Assembly (NCBI GenBank): GCA_902792295.1
Contig: CADAZC010000003.1
Span: 1 to 37,348 of the forward strand
Direction of reading: 5' to 3'
DNA: 37,348 bases
DNA from: an uncultured Eubacteriales bacterium
Lineage (GTDB): Bacteria; Bacillota; Clostridia; Christensenellales; CAG-138
This document shows positions 1-7,857 of this stretch, piece after piece. Below the pieces are notes generated by a model. That model searched no databases. It had not been told where the DNA came from and was given only the letters and a program-made list of their open reading frames with translations. A program made the translations under genes and the position numbers. The first letter of the stretch is position 1; each line of letters starts with the position of its first letter.

Positions 1-2431
1 TCTCTTCCGGTCCGAGCTTCGTTTCACGCGCTTCGACCTCGTGCTCCTCGATGTGGATCGACGTATACACGTCTTCCTTCACGAGCTTCTCGGAGATCAA
101 GACCGCGTCCTCGTAGTTGTAGCCCTCCCACGTCATGAAGCCGATCAGGATGTTGCGGCCGAGTGCGATCTCGCCGCCCTGCGTCGACGCGCCGTCCGCA
201 ATGACGTCGCCCTTCCTGACGCGCTCGCCGTGCTCGACGATCGGGCGCTGGTTCAGGCAGGTGCCCTGGTTCGAGCGGCGGAACTTTAAGAGCTTATAGC
301 GATACGGAACGCCCGCGTCGCTGGTGATCTCGATGGTGTCTGCATCCACATAGGTGCAGGTGCCGTCGCACTGCGCGAGCACCGTGATGCCGGAGTCCGC
401 AGCCGCCTTATGCTCCATGCCGGTCGCCACGATGGGCGCTTCGGGCTTCAGAAGCGGGACCGCCTGACGCTGCATGTTGGAACCCATCAGCGCGCGGTTT
501 GCGTCGTCGTTCTCAAGGAACGGGATCATCGCCGTTGCAACGGAAACCAGCTGCTTCGGGGAAACGTCGATGTAATCGACTTCGTTGTTCTTGACTTCGA
601 TGATCTGGTCCAGCTGACGCGCCACCAGACGGTCACGCATCGCGCCGTCCTCTTCGTCCGCGGTGAGATACACGATCTCGTCGGTGACGATGCGGTTCTC
701 CTTGTCGATCACGCGGTACGGCGCCTCGATGAGACCGTACTCGTTGATGCGCGCATAGGTGGACAGCGAGTTGATAAGACCGATGTTCGGACCTTCCGGC
801 GTCTCAATCGGACACATTCTGCCGTAATGCGAGTAGTGAACGTCGCGGACCTCGAACGTTGCGCGGTCGCGGTTCAGACCGCCCGGACCGAGTGCCGAAA
901 GACGGCGCTTGTGCGTCAGCTCGGAAAGCGGGTTCGTCTGATCCATGAACTGCGAAAGCTGGGAGGATCCGAAGAACTCCTTGATCGCCGCGGTCACCGG
1001 GCGAATGTTAATGAGGTTCGACGGCATGACCACGTCCATATCCTGCAGGCCCATGCGCTCGCGCACGACGCGCTCGAGACGCGTAAGACCGACGCGGATC
1101 TGGTTCTGCAGGAGCTCGCCGACCGAACGGATGCGGCGGTTGCCGAGGTGGTCGATGTCGTCCGTCTTGCCGATGCCGTAGGGCAGGTCAATGAGGTAGG
1201 AGATCGACGCAACCATATCGTCCGGAACGATGTGACGCGGAATCAGATCGTCGTAGTGCTTGCGCAGGAAGTCCTTCAGCGCTTCGCCTTCGATCCCCTC
1301 GTCCTCCGCCTGCTTCAAGAGCGCTTTCAGCGTGGGGATGTGCACGTCCTCGTTGAGACCCGCTTCGATCGGCGCGAACGGAAGGAAGCCCGCCGCGTTT
1401 GCAAAGCGGTTGCCGACGACCTTGACGCGGCCGTTCTCTTCGCTTCTGATCCAAACCGCGTTGATGCCCGCGTTCTGGATCGCTTCGGCGGTCGCCTTGT
1501 CGATCTTTTTGCCGGCTTCGACAAAGATCTCGCCGGTTTCCTCGCTGATGACGGGTTCGTCCGCAATCTGATCGCGGATGCGCGCCTTCAAAGCGAGCTT
1601 CTTATTATACTTGTAGCGGCCGACGCGCGCCAGATCGTAGCGGTTGTCGAAGAACAGACCGTGGAGAAGGTTTCTCGCGCTCTCCTCTGTCGGCGGCTCG
1701 CCGGGACGCTGACGGCGGTAGATCTCGACCAGACCGTCGACCTCGGACTTGCCGGGGTCCTTCTGCAGCGTCTTCATCAGGCGATCGTCTTCGCCCAGAA
1801 GATCGAGAATCTGCGCGTTCGTGCCGTACCCGATCGCACGCAGCAGCGAGGTGATAAAGACCTTGCGCTGACGGTCGATCTTGACGTAAAGGATTTCGTT
1901 TCCGTCGGTTTCATACTCGAGCCACGCGCCGCGGTTCGGAATGACCTGGCTGGAATACAGAAGCTTTTTGCCCGTCTTGTCCTTTGCGGAGGCATAGTAT
2001 GCGCCCGGGGAACGAACGAGCTGCGAAACGATAACGCGCTCCGCACCGTTGATAATGAACGTGCCCTGCGGCGTCATCAACGGGAAATCGCCCATAAAGA
2101 CTTCCTGCTGCTTGACTTCGCCCGTTTCCTTATTGATCAGGCGCACGGTCACGCGCAGGGGCGCCGCATAGTTCACATCGCGGCTCTTGCTCTCTTCGAT
2201 GGAGTACTTGGGCTTATCGAGATCGATCCGGTAGTCCACGAACTCCAGAATGAGTTTTCCGGAAAAGTCGACGATCGGCGAGATGTCGTTGAACACTTCG
2301 CGCAGATCCTCTTTCAGGAAGTGGTAATAGGAATTCTTCTGCACCTCAATGAGATCGGGCATCTCCAGAACTTCCGAAATGTGCGAAAAGCTCTTTCTGA
2401 TCCGCTTTCCCATCTTGACGTCATGCATCAT
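1..2431 (-). CDS. rpoB: DNA-directed RNA polymerase beta subunit, 3' end cut by window
   Basis: RpoB forms the main body of the bacterial RNA polymerase catalytic core with RpoC. The reverse-strand frame reads from ATG at 2431 to the window edge (about 810 residues) without a stop. It shows family hallmarks in order: an N-terminal [14 protein letters not shown] block, [35 protein letters not shown], the rifampicin-pocket segment around residues 487-515 ([25 protein letters not shown]), then [17 protein letters not shown]. It ends in the KLGPEE block. The pocket residues equivalent to E. coli D516, H526 and S531 are wild type, so rifampicin sensitivity would be predicted. ATG 2431 is chosen because AAGGAG lies 8 bases upstream; ATG 2428 is also in frame. 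The gene begins its own transcript rather than following rplJ-rplL. rpoC would be expected beyond the left edge. Confidence 0.98.
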   Translation of the reverse strand, partial: MMHDVKMGKRIRKSFSHISEVLEMPDLIEVQKNSYYHFLKEDLREVFNDISPIVDFSGKLILEFVDYRIDLDKPKYSIEESKSRDVNYAAPLRVTVRLINKETGEVKQQEVFMGDFPLMTPQGTFIINGAERVIVSQLVRSPGAYYASAKDKTGKKLLYSSQVIPNRGAWLEYETDGNEILYVKIDRQRKVFITSLLRAIGYGTNAQILDLLGEDDRLMKTLQKDPGKSEVDGLVEIYRRQRPGEPPTEESARNLLHGLFFDNRYDLARVGRYKYNKKLALKARIRDQIADEPVISEETGEIFVEAGKKIDKATAEAIQNAGINAVWIRSEENGRVKVVGNRFANAAGFLPFAPIEAGLNEDVHIPTLKALLKQAEDEGIEGEALKDFLRKHYDDLIPRHIVPDDMVASISYLIDLPYGIGKTDDIDHLGNRRIRSVGELLQNQIRVGLTRLERVVRERMGLQDMDVVMPSNLINIRPVTAAIKEFFGSSQLSQFMDQTNPLSELTHKRRLSALGPGGLNRDRATFEVRDVHYSHYGRMCPIETPEGPNIGLINSLSTYARINEYGLIEAPYRVIDKENRIVTDEIVYLTADEEDGAMRDRLVARQLDQIIEVKNNEVDYIDVSPKQLVSVATAMIPFLENDDANRALMGSNMQRQAVPLLKPEAPIVATGMEHKAAADSGITVLAQCDGTCTYVDADTIEITSDAGVPYRYKLLKFRRSNQGTCLNQRPIVEHGERVRKGDVIADGASTQGGEIALGRNILIGFMTWEGYNYEDAVLISEKLVKEDVYTSIHIEEHEVEARETKLGPEE

Positions 2432-2455
2432 TGCGTTCACTCCTTGCTGATGGTT

Positions 2456-2503
2456 TCATCTGGTTTTTTCGGGCGAATTCCCCCGCCCGTGGAGGTGGCA
2501 CAT
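2456..2503 (-). CDS. possible 15-residue ORF in the rpoB leader
   Basis: In the untranslated leader between the rpoB promoter and the rpoB start there is an ATG at 2503 with a strong Shine-Dalgarno, AGGAGG at 2512-2517, eight bases upstream. The frame encodes 15 residues (beginning MCHLHGRG) and stops with TGA at 2456-2458, 24 bases before the rpoB ATG. A short inverted repeat (CGGGCG/CGCCCG, about 2471-2490) lies inside it. The SD is better than that of rpoB itself, so ribosomes would probably load here. Whether the peptide or only the act of translation matters is unknown, and a chance SD-ATG pair is possible. Confidence 0.3.
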   Translation of the reverse strand: MCHLHGRGNSPEKTR

Positions 2504-2609
2504 ATTCCTTACCTCCTGTGTGCTTAGTCCCGGATGGCTCGCTTTATTTCAATCCGCGTAGACTTTGGGGGCATAATACCACAGTATAGGCATCATAATG
2601 CAATTTGGA

Positions 2610-2638
2610 ATATTATCATTTTGACAACAAGATGTCAA
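2610..2638 (-). promoter_or_regulatory. rpoB promoter, sigma-A type
   Basis: On the reverse strand TTGACA (2633-2638) is followed by a 17-base spacer and TAATAT (2610-2615). This is close to the consensus for the housekeeping sigma factor. It would start transcription near 2603 and give a leader of about 170 bases before rpoB. The -35 is one arm of an inverted repeat, TTGACA-N6-TGTCAA (2621-2638), whose other arm faces the divergent gene at 2753. Confidence 0.8.
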
Positions 2639-2752
2639 GAAGAAAATTCATGAAATCGAAATATATTTTACTGACATCGGTTTCGTGTGCATAGATTGTA
2701 TAGGCAGCGGAAAAACCGTCCATACTCCGTACAAATCAAAGGAGGTGAAACC

Positions 2753-3313
2753 ATGAAAGGAACCCATACAGGCTGGACCGAGCAGGAGGACCGGGCGCTC
2801 CTCGAAACCGTGCTCAACGCGCGCCGGATGCGGCTGCCTTTGAAGACCGCGTTCGACGCGATCGCCGAACGGACCGACCGGCGGCCGAACAGCGTCCGCA
2901 ATCACTACTATACGCAGCTGAAACCCGTCGAGAAAGCCGAACCGACGTTTCTGCCCTTTTCCGAGGAGGAGACCGACCGGCTGCTGACTGCGGTGCTCGA
3001 AGCGCTTGCGAAGGGGCAGTCGGTGCGCGCATGTACGCTGGAGATGGCGAACGGCGACACGCGGCGCATGCTTCGCTATCAGAACAAATACCGCGCGCTT
3101 TTGAAAACGCAGCCGGAGCGCGTGAAAAAAGCTCGCGCCAAGCTGATCGCAGAGGGACGTCTCGTGCCGGATCCGTTTGTGCGCGATCCCGACACGCCGC
3201 ACGTCGGACGCCCGCCGAAGGCCGGCTGCGAAATGGAGCGCAGCATTCGCGCGCTGCTCGACACGCTGTACCGGAACCTGATCGCCCTGACGCAGGGCGA
3301 GAACGCCGGATGA
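2753..3313 (+). CDS. SANT/Myb-like DNA-binding protein, RsfA-related
   Basis: A 186-residue protein with an N-terminal SANT/Myb-like helical module (residues about 7-57: GWTEQEDRALLETVL, then RRPNSVRNHYYTQLK). A second, weaker module covers about 67-118 (FLPFSEEETDRLLTAVLEAL, ending LRYQNKYRALLK). The first module resembles the Bacillus prespore regulator RsfA and the related YlbO family, in which an acidic-aromatic start and a spaced NHY/W pattern recur. A basic tail includes a GRPPK sequence near residue 155 that resembles an AT-hook core. I infer a sequence-specific DNA-binding regulator; its targets are unknown. The start at 2753 is set by AAAGGAGGTG six bases upstream. It is transcribed divergently from rpoB and ends at an intrinsic terminator. 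A precise RsfA orthology call is not justified. Confidence 0.75.
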   Translation: MKGTHTGWTEQEDRALLETVLNARRMRLPLKTAFDAIAERTDRRPNSVRNHYYTQLKPVEKAEPTFLPFSEEETDRLLTAVLEALAKGQSVRACTLEMANGDTRRMLRYQNKYRALLKTQPERVKKARAKLIAEGRLVPDPFVRDPDTPHVGRPPKAGCEMERSIRALLDTLYRNLIALTQGENAG

Positions 3314-3327
3314 TGCACACAGACGTC

Positions 3328-3355
3328 AAAAAGGAGGCCGCCCTCCTTTTTCCTT
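3328..3355 (+). terminator. intrinsic terminator after the SANT protein gene
   Basis: AAAAAGGAGG (3328-3337) pairs with CCTCCTTTTT (3342-3351) over a four-base loop and runs into a T tract. It ends about 10 bases before the -35 of the plsC promoter, so plsC is a separate transcription unit. Confidence 0.85.
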
Positions 3356-3365
3356 TTGGAAAAGA

Positions 3366-3394
3366 TTGAAAAAAACGCCGCGATCGGCTATAAT
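3366..3394 (+). promoter_or_regulatory. plsC promoter, sigma-A type
   Basis: TTGAAA (3366-3371), a 17-base spacer and a perfect TATAAT (3389-3394). The predicted start of transcription near 3401 lies downstream of a TTG at 3366 that would otherwise extend the plsC frame, so that upstream start can be excluded. Confidence 0.85.
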
Positions 3395-3419
3395 GGAACC
3401 GGAAGGGGGCGGCTTTGTC

Positions 3420-4235
3420 ATGCTGATCTGGATCCTCATTTTGTTGTTAAGCGCAGGCGCCGCAGTCGGACTGTCCTTTGCGTTCGGTCCGTGCGAAACA
3501 TGGTGGTTCGTGCTTCGCATTCCGCTGCTGTTCCTTGCGGCGTATTTTATCTGGCTGATCCTGTACGCTCTGCTCTTTTCCGTCATCTCATTGTTTATCA
3601 ATAAGAAGAAACCGGTCACAAAAGCGCATCACGGCATGCGTTGGCTGATGGTCGAAACGATGCAGCTGATCCTGCTTGCCGGACGCATCCGCGTGCATGC
3701 GGAGGGACTTGACCGGATCGACCGGACAAAGCCGTTTCTGCTGATCGCCAACCACCGCTCCATGATCGACCCGTTCCTGCCGCTGACGCTTTTGAAGGGC
3801 ACCGAGATCATCTATATCTGCAAGCCCGAAATCCTGAAAATGCCCGTGGCGGGCAGTTACGCGCACATCTGCGGATTCCCGTTCATCGACCGCGAGAACA
3901 ACCGGCAGGCGCTGAAAACGATCCTGCGCGCCGTCGATATACTCAAGGAGGAGCAGACCGCCGTCGGCATCTTCCCAGAGGGCACGCGCAACAAGACGGA
4001 CGCGCCGCTGCTGCCGCTACATGCGGGCTCCTTCTCGATCGCAAAGCGCGCGAACGTCCCGATCGTCGTCGCCGTCAATCGCGGCACCGAGAAGGCGATC
4101 AGGCAATTTCTCTGGCACGGCACAAAGGTCTCCTTCAAAGTGATCGATGTGCTTTCGCCGGAACAGATCGCCGACCTGTCCACGCAGGAGATCGCCGAAC
4201 TGGTGCGCGAAAAGCTCGAAACGGCGCTTGCCTGA
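3420..4235 (+). CDS. plsC: 1-acyl-sn-glycerol-3-phosphate acyltransferase (PlsC family)
   Basis: Membrane acyltransferase that converts lysophosphatidate to phosphatidate in phospholipid synthesis. The 271-residue product starts with two hydrophobic segments (about 1-20 and 31-60). These are followed by the family motifs: NHRSMIDP at 111-118 (NHX4D, catalytic His112 and Asp117), a middle block with FPFID at about 153-157, and FPEGTRN at 185-191 (glycerol-phosphate binding). ATG 3420 is preferred because the promoter -10 lies at 3389-3394 and an AGGGGG sequence sits about 10 bases before it. The gene stands alone between two terminators. The class is clear; the exact acyl donor and acceptor cannot be read from sequence. 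Confidence 0.92.
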   Translation: MLIWILILLLSAGAAVGLSFAFGPCETWWFVLRIPLLFLAAYFIWLILYALLFSVISLFINKKKPVTKAHHGMRWLMVETMQLILLAGRIRVHAEGLDRIDRTKPFLLIANHRSMIDPFLPLTLLKGTEIIYICKPEILKMPVAGSYAHICGFPFIDRENNRQALKTILRAVDILKEEQTAVGIFPEGTRNKTDAPLLPLHAGSFSIAKRANVPIVVAVNRGTEKAIRQFLWHGTKVSFKVIDVLSPEQIADLSTQEIAELVREKLETALA

Positions 4236-4248
4236 TCATCCCGATCGC

Positions 4249-4275
4249 AAAAAACGCCCCGACCGGGGCGTTTTT
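4249..4275. terminator. bidirectional intrinsic terminator
   Basis: AAAAAACGCCCC pairs with GGGGCGTTTTT across a short GACC loop, with T tracts on both strands. It serves plsC on the plus strand and the convergent gene ending at 4277 on the minus strand. Confidence 0.9.
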
Positions 4276-4276
4276 C

Positions 4277-4669
4277 TTATCTCTCCGCGATGCAGTCCCG
4301 CACGAGTTCCGCGAGCGTGCAGACGAACTCGGCGCTGCCCGGACGATTCGAAAACGGAAAGATCTCCGCGTGGATCCCGTCCGCGGTGAGAAACCCGATG
4401 CCGATCGCATCGCGCAGCGCGTGCTCCGGACTGCGTTCCCGGCAGAGCGCGCCGCAGATCTGCCGCATGCCGACGGACGGCGGTTCGGTGCGGTCCCGCT
4501 CCGCCGAAAAACGGATCGCGCCGCACAGCGGGTCGAACCCGCACAGATGCGGCGTTACGCCGAACCGAAGCAAGAGCTCGCCCGCCGCCCGCTGCGCCGG
4601 GGCTCCGTTCCGCCCGCCGCGTTTTCGATTCCGGTCTCCGTATACGGACCGGATGGTTCCTGTCAACAT
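4277..4669 (-). CDS. Spo0A C-terminal-domain-like protein without a receiver domain
   Basis: A 130-residue protein whose last hundred residues follow the pattern of the Spo0A DNA-binding domain. LLLRFGVTPHLCGFDPLCGAI (from about residue 32) matches the Spo0A 'IGVPAHIKGY..LREAI' block. SPEHALRDAIGIGF (about 86-99) matches the recognition-helix block ('SRVERAIRHAIEVAW'). SAEFVCTLAELVR near the end matches 'NSEFIAMVADKLR'. There is no phospho-acceptor receiver domain, and the protein is about half the length of Spo0A. I infer a phosphorylation-independent DNA-binding protein, possibly a sporulation modulator; spoIID lies two genes upstream. The start is fixed by GGAGGAGGGA a few bases before ATG 4669. 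The frame continues open upstream, but only within a shadow of the neighbouring gene. Divergence from canonical Spo0A is substantial, so function is inferred. Confidence 0.65.
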   Translation of the reverse strand: MLTGTIRSVYGDRNRKRGGRNGAPAQRAAGELLLRFGVTPHLCGFDPLCGAIRFSAERDRTEPPSVGMRQICGALCRERSPEHALRDAIGIGFLTADGIHAEIFPFSNRPGSAEFVCTLAELVRDCIAER

Positions 4670-4727
4670 AAAAATCCCTCCTCCCGTTCTGACTATGACA
4701 CGGAAAGAGGGGAAATACAAGAAACGG

Positions 4728-4756
4728 AGTTTAACACTTTTCGGGAACGCCGTGAA
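4728..4756 (-). promoter_or_regulatory. promoter for the Spo0A-C-like gene
   Basis: On the reverse strand TTCACG (4751-4756), a 17-base spacer and TAAACT (4728-4733) lie between the end of the trmN6-type gene and the ATG at 4669. Transcription would start near 4721, giving a leader of about 50 bases with a normal Shine-Dalgarno. The gene can therefore be expressed independently of spoIID. Confidence 0.6.
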
Positions 4757-4773
4757 CGAATCTTGAACGCGGC

Positions 4774-5436
4774 TTATACGAGCTTTTTCGAAAGCGGGTC
4801 CGACCGGTCCGGCTCGACCGTTACGGTGAGCCCGTCTTTGCCGAGCTTCTTTGCCTCGATCAGCGCAAGACGCGCGCGCTGTCCGCTCAGGAGAAGCCGC
4901 ATCCGCTTCGACGCGAACCGGTTTTCGTCGAGCGCACGGAACAGGGCGGCAAGCCGCTCCGCCGGAAAACACAGCGAAAGCGTCCCGCCGTTTTTCAGGA
5001 GCAGGAACGCCGCATGCAGCCATTCGGAGAGCTGCGATCCGTCCGCATGCCGCGCCGCCGCGTGCGCGCCGCGATCGCCGGAAGTGAAGTACGGCGGATT
5101 CATCAGCACATGCGTAAACGCGCCGTGCCCGAACGCATCGGGCGCATCCGAGGCGGAAAGCGTGAGAAAGCGGATCGGCTGTCCGTTTCGTTCGGCGCTG
5201 CGCTGCGCAAGCGCGATCTGCGCTTCGTCGACGTCGATGCCGGTATAGGTCCCGCCGTACCGCGCTTCGGCATACAGGCACAGGACGCCGTTCCCGGTGC
5301 CGATGTCCAGCACCGCGTCCGTTTCACGGATCTTCGCAAAATGCACCAGCGCGATCGAATCCTCCGTAAAGCAGCCGCACGCGGGGTCCTGAAAGATGCC
5401 CGCCTTCGGTTCGATCAACCATTCCCAACGCTCCAT
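4774..5436 (-). CDS. tRNA1(Val) (adenine-37-N6)-methyltransferase-type enzyme (YfiC/TrmN6 family)
   Basis: A 220-residue class I SAM-dependent methyltransferase. The SAM-binding motif VLDIGTGNGVL is at about residues 43-53, an acidic ribose-binding residue occurs in GIDVDE, and the N6-adenine catalytic motif NPPY is at about 115-118, followed by FTSGDRG. The N-terminal FQDPACGCFTEDSIALVHF block is typical of the YfiC family, which methylates A37 of tRNA-Val in E. coli and has a broad Firmicute branch. ATG 5436 follows GGAGGG and lies one base after the spoIID stop codon (TGA-T-ATG), so translation is probably coupled. Frame extension further upstream overlaps spoIID and was rejected. The substrate in this organism is inferred from the family. 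Confidence 0.85.
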   Translation of the reverse strand: MERWEWLIEPKAGIFQDPACGCFTEDSIALVHFAKIRETDAVLDIGTGNGVLCLYAEARYGGTYTGIDVDEAQIALAQRSAERNGQPIRFLTLSASDAPDAFGHGAFTHVLMNPPYFTSGDRGAHAAARHADGSQLSEWLHAAFLLLKNGGTLSLCFPAERLAALFRALDENRFASKRMRLLLSGQRARLALIEAKKLGKDGLTVTVEPDRSDPLSKKLV

Positions 5437-5437
5437 A

Positions 5438-6562
5438 TCAGCCCTCCGGTTCCGGCGGGATGTCCGCATCCCCGGGCGCCGGCGTTGCGATTCCGTCCGC
5501 ACCGTAGGACGCGATCGACACGTCCGTATAATAATGAAGCAGAATGTCGCGGTATTTCGAGCCGTGTTTCGCCATGCCGTTCGCGCCGTTCTGGCTCATC
5601 CCCACGCCGTGCCCGAAGCCCTTGGTATGGAACACGATCCCGTCCTCGGGCCAGATGATCGTAAACATCGTGCTGCGAAGCCCGAACAGGTTCCGTGCCT
5701 GTTTGCCGGTGATCGTCTCCTTACCGAGCCGCAGCGTTTCGACGCGTCCGCTCGGATATGCTTTGTCGATCGCGATCAGGTCGCGGTAATTGTCGTCGGT
5801 GATCCCGCTGTCCGGATATTTTGTCAGGATCAGCTCGATCAGCGCGTCCTCGCCGATCGCAACGTCCTCGGTGCGCATCGGGTCCTCATAGGGACTGTCC
5901 ACGCCCCTGAGATACGGCAGCGCGTTCGCATAGACGTGCTCGGAATCCTCGGTCTGCCCGCCGGAACAGGCATGATACAGCGCGTCGCACAGCTTACCGT
6001 CGTAAACAAGCACCTCGCCCGCCGTTCCCATCACCGCCTCGGCGATGCGGTTGTAGTTGTTCGCATAGTCCTTTCCCCAGGTGTTCTGCATCCGCTCGTG
6101 CGTTGAAAACGCCTGACAGCATTTGCTGTTCGTGCATACATCGGCATCGGGGTTCGTCTGGCATCTGCCGTGCGCCATGCGGTAAAGCGTGTAGGTGCGC
6201 GACGCGACCGCCTGCGCTTTCAGCGCTTCGAATTCGTAATACGCGGGCATCTCCGCCGACACGACGCCGACAATGTACTCCTCAAGGTCCATCGGAACGA
6301 TTTTGTCCGCGCGGTGATCGTACACGTTGATCGTCGTCGTTTCCGTCCAGTCAAAGTAGACGTACAGGTCCAGAAGCGTCGGCGCGGGCGTTACGATCGC
6401 GATCTCCCCCGCCTCCGTGCGCTTCTCCGGCTCGCAGGAATCCGTCCGGAAGCCGCGTCCGTCCATGAGCATTCGCACAAGCAGGAACAGCAGGACCGTC
6501 AGCGCAAGCAGCACGACGGTGAGCAGAACGGGGATCAACGGGTTGTGTTTCTTTCTCTTCAT
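5438..6562 (-). CDS. spoIID: stage II sporulation protein D (SpoIID)
   Basis: SpoIID is the membrane-anchored lytic transglycosylase of the SpoIIDMP complex that thins septal peptidoglycan to drive engulfment. The 374-residue protein has a basic start, one membrane helix (about 10-31) and a SpoIID/LytB domain. The catalytic motif is SAEMPAYYEFEALKAQAVA (Glu104). Cysteines at CTNSKCC (133-139) are followed by HACSGGQT (197-204) and GFGHGVGMSQNGA (335-347). The start has no Shine-Dalgarno; a TATAAT on the same strand ends seven bases before ATG 6562, suggesting a leaderless mRNA. No good sigma-A -35 is visible, which fits a sporulation sigma factor (sigma-E in Bacillus), but that is inference. 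A trmN6-type gene follows with one base between. Confidence 0.95.
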   Translation of the reverse strand: MKRKKHNPLIPVLLTVVLLALTVLLFLLVRMLMDGRGFRTDSCEPEKRTEAGEIAIVTPAPTLLDLYVYFDWTETTTINVYDHRADKIVPMDLEEYIVGVVSAEMPAYYEFEALKAQAVASRTYTLYRMAHGRCQTNPDADVCTNSKCCQAFSTHERMQNTWGKDYANNYNRIAEAVMGTAGEVLVYDGKLCDALYHACSGGQTEDSEHVYANALPYLRGVDSPYEDPMRTEDVAIGEDALIELILTKYPDSGITDDNYRDLIAIDKAYPSGRVETLRLGKETITGKQARNLFGLRSTMFTIIWPEDGIVFHTKGFGHGVGMSQNGANGMAKHGSKYRDILLHYYTDVSIASYGADGIATPAPGDADIPPEPEG

Positions 6563-6569
6563 GGTTTAT

Positions 6570-6575
6570 ATTATA
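6570..6575 (-). promoter_or_regulatory. -10 element directly before spoIID
   Basis: TATAAT on the reverse strand with seven bases to the spoIID ATG, and no clear TTGACA-like box at 16-18 bases. A GGTATTTTT stretch lies about 14 bases further upstream, which could suit a sigma-E-type -35, but the match is too loose to assert. Confidence 0.45.
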
Positions 6576-6633
6576 GGGCCTGTCCGCGAAAAATACCAGC
6601 TATTTTTCATTGTACCGAAATTCCCGCTTTCCG

Positions 6634-6663
6634 TTGCAATCCGAAGGAAACCCGTGCTATAAT
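6634..6663 (+). promoter_or_regulatory. dnaD-operon promoter, predicted leaderless
   Basis: TTGCAA (6634-6639), an 18-base spacer and TATAAT (6658-6663). The ATG at 6670 begins only six bases after the -10, so the mRNA should start at or next to the A of ATG. The -10 is enclosed by a five-base inverted repeat (CCCGT at 6651-6655, ACGGG at 6664-6668). Confidence 0.75.
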
Positions 6664-6669
6664 ACGGGT

Positions 6670-7857
6670 ATGAATATCCGTTTTTCGCCCGAAGCGGCGC
6701 GGCGTGAAATGACGCCGGTCGACAACCTGTTTTTCCTGGAGTACATGCCGGAAGCCGACGGCACGTTTGTGAAGGTATACCTGTTCGGACTGATGCAGTG
6801 CTATCATCCCTCGCTTTCCGACACGGACATCACGGATGCGCTCGGTCTTACCGAAGCGCAGATCCGCTGCGCGTTCGTCTACTGGCAGGCGAAGGGGCTC
6901 GTGCGCATCCGCAGCGACGAACCGTTCTCGGTGGAGTATCTTCTGACCGAGCAGCCCGCCGTCACCACCGCCACGCCGGTGAAGTACCGCAGATTCATCG
7001 AATCGCTCAACGCGCTTCTGTCGCCGCGCTCGCTCGACCTGCGCGAGATGAAGGCGATGTACGACTGCATCGAGCTCTACGGACTCGAGGAAGGCGCGGT
7101 GCTTGCGCTCGTCGCCTACTGCATCGAACGAAAGGGCAAGCGCGTTTCGACCAACTATATCCTGACCGTTGCGCAGGAGTGGAGCGAACAGGGCGTCAAG
7201 ACGCAATCCGCCGCGGAACAGTATGTGGCGGATTACCGCGTGCAGAAGCACGGCGCCGCCGAGGTTTTGCGCCGCTGGAACAAGCGCCGCCCGCCGACGG
7301 TCGACGAGATGGCGCTTTACGACCGCTGGACGAACGCGCTCGGCTTCGACGCGGAAACGATCCTTGCCGCCGCCGCGCGCATGACGGACGTCGCTTCGCC
7401 GACGTTCGCGATCCTGAACGACCGCCTTTCCGAATGGAAAGAGCGGAAGGTCACGGACGTTGCGGGGCTCGAAAGCGCGGAGGAAGCCGCCGCAGCGGAC
7501 CGCGAGTTTGCGCGGCAGGTGTTTGCGCGGCTCGGAAAGATCGGCGCGCCGGATAAGACGACGGTCGCGCAGCTCGGCATGTTCCGCGATGAAAAGCATA
7601 TTTCGCGGGACGCGATCCTGCTTGCCGCCGACGAATGCGCCGGTGCGGAGCGTCCGCTCGGCATGCTGAAAAAGATACTGTCCGACTGGGCGAACGAGCA
7701 TGTCGAAACCGTCGAACAGGCGGAAGCGGCGCTGAGCAAGCCGAAGTCCGCGCAGCCGAAACGAAAGAAAAAGAATCCGGCGCTGCTCTACGAACAGACG
7801 CCGATCTCGGAAGACGATTTTAACCGACTGATCGTGAACCTGAACGAGGACGTATGA
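6670..7857 (+). CDS. DnaD-domain replication initiation protein with repeated C-terminal modules
   Basis: A 395-residue DnaD/DnaB-type primosome protein that helps load the replicative helicase at oriC and at restart sites in low-GC Gram-positives. The N-terminal winged-helix block shows the clostridial pattern TPVDNLFFLEYMPEADG, then VKVYLFGLMQCYHP (residues 15-46). Three segments then resemble the DnaB_2/DnaD C-terminal helical module: about 105-180 (ending LTVAQEWSEQGVKT), 200-255 (ending LNDRLSEWKERKV) and 275-345 (ending LKKILSDWANEHVET). The tail is basic. There is no Shine-Dalgarno; the start is set by the promoter immediately upstream. The stop overlaps the ATG of the helicase-loader gene by four bases (ATGA), supporting a joint primosomal role. 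Assignment to DnaD rather than DnaB is not certain. Confidence 0.85.
   Translation: MNIRFSPEAARREMTPVDNLFFLEYMPEADGTFVKVYLFGLMQCYHPSLSDTDITDALGLTEAQIRCAFVYWQAKGLVRIRSDEPFSVEYLLTEQPAVTTATPVKYRRFIESLNALLSPRSLDLREMKAMYDCIELYGLEEGAVLALVAYCIERKGKRVSTNYILTVAQEWSEQGVKTQSAAEQYVADYRVQKHGAAEVLRRWNKRRPPTVDEMALYDRWTNALGFDAETILAAAARMTDVASPTFAILNDRLSEWKERKVTDVAGLESAEEAAAADREFARQVFARLGKIGAPDKTTVAQLGMFRDEKHISRDAILLAADECAGAERPLGMLKKILSDWANEHVETVEQAEAALSKPKSAQPKRKKKNPALLYEQTPISEDDFNRLIVNLNEDV

Noticed and set aside
410-2527. Long open frame of 705 codons on the plus strand opposite rpoB
   Set aside because: It is the antisense shadow of rpoB, whose minus-strand translation shows continuous family motifs; GC-rich codon use keeps the opposite frame open.
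3366-3419. Longer plsC N-terminus from TTG 3366
   Set aside because: The TTG is the -35 box of a TTGAAA-17-TATAAT promoter, so it would not be in the mRNA.
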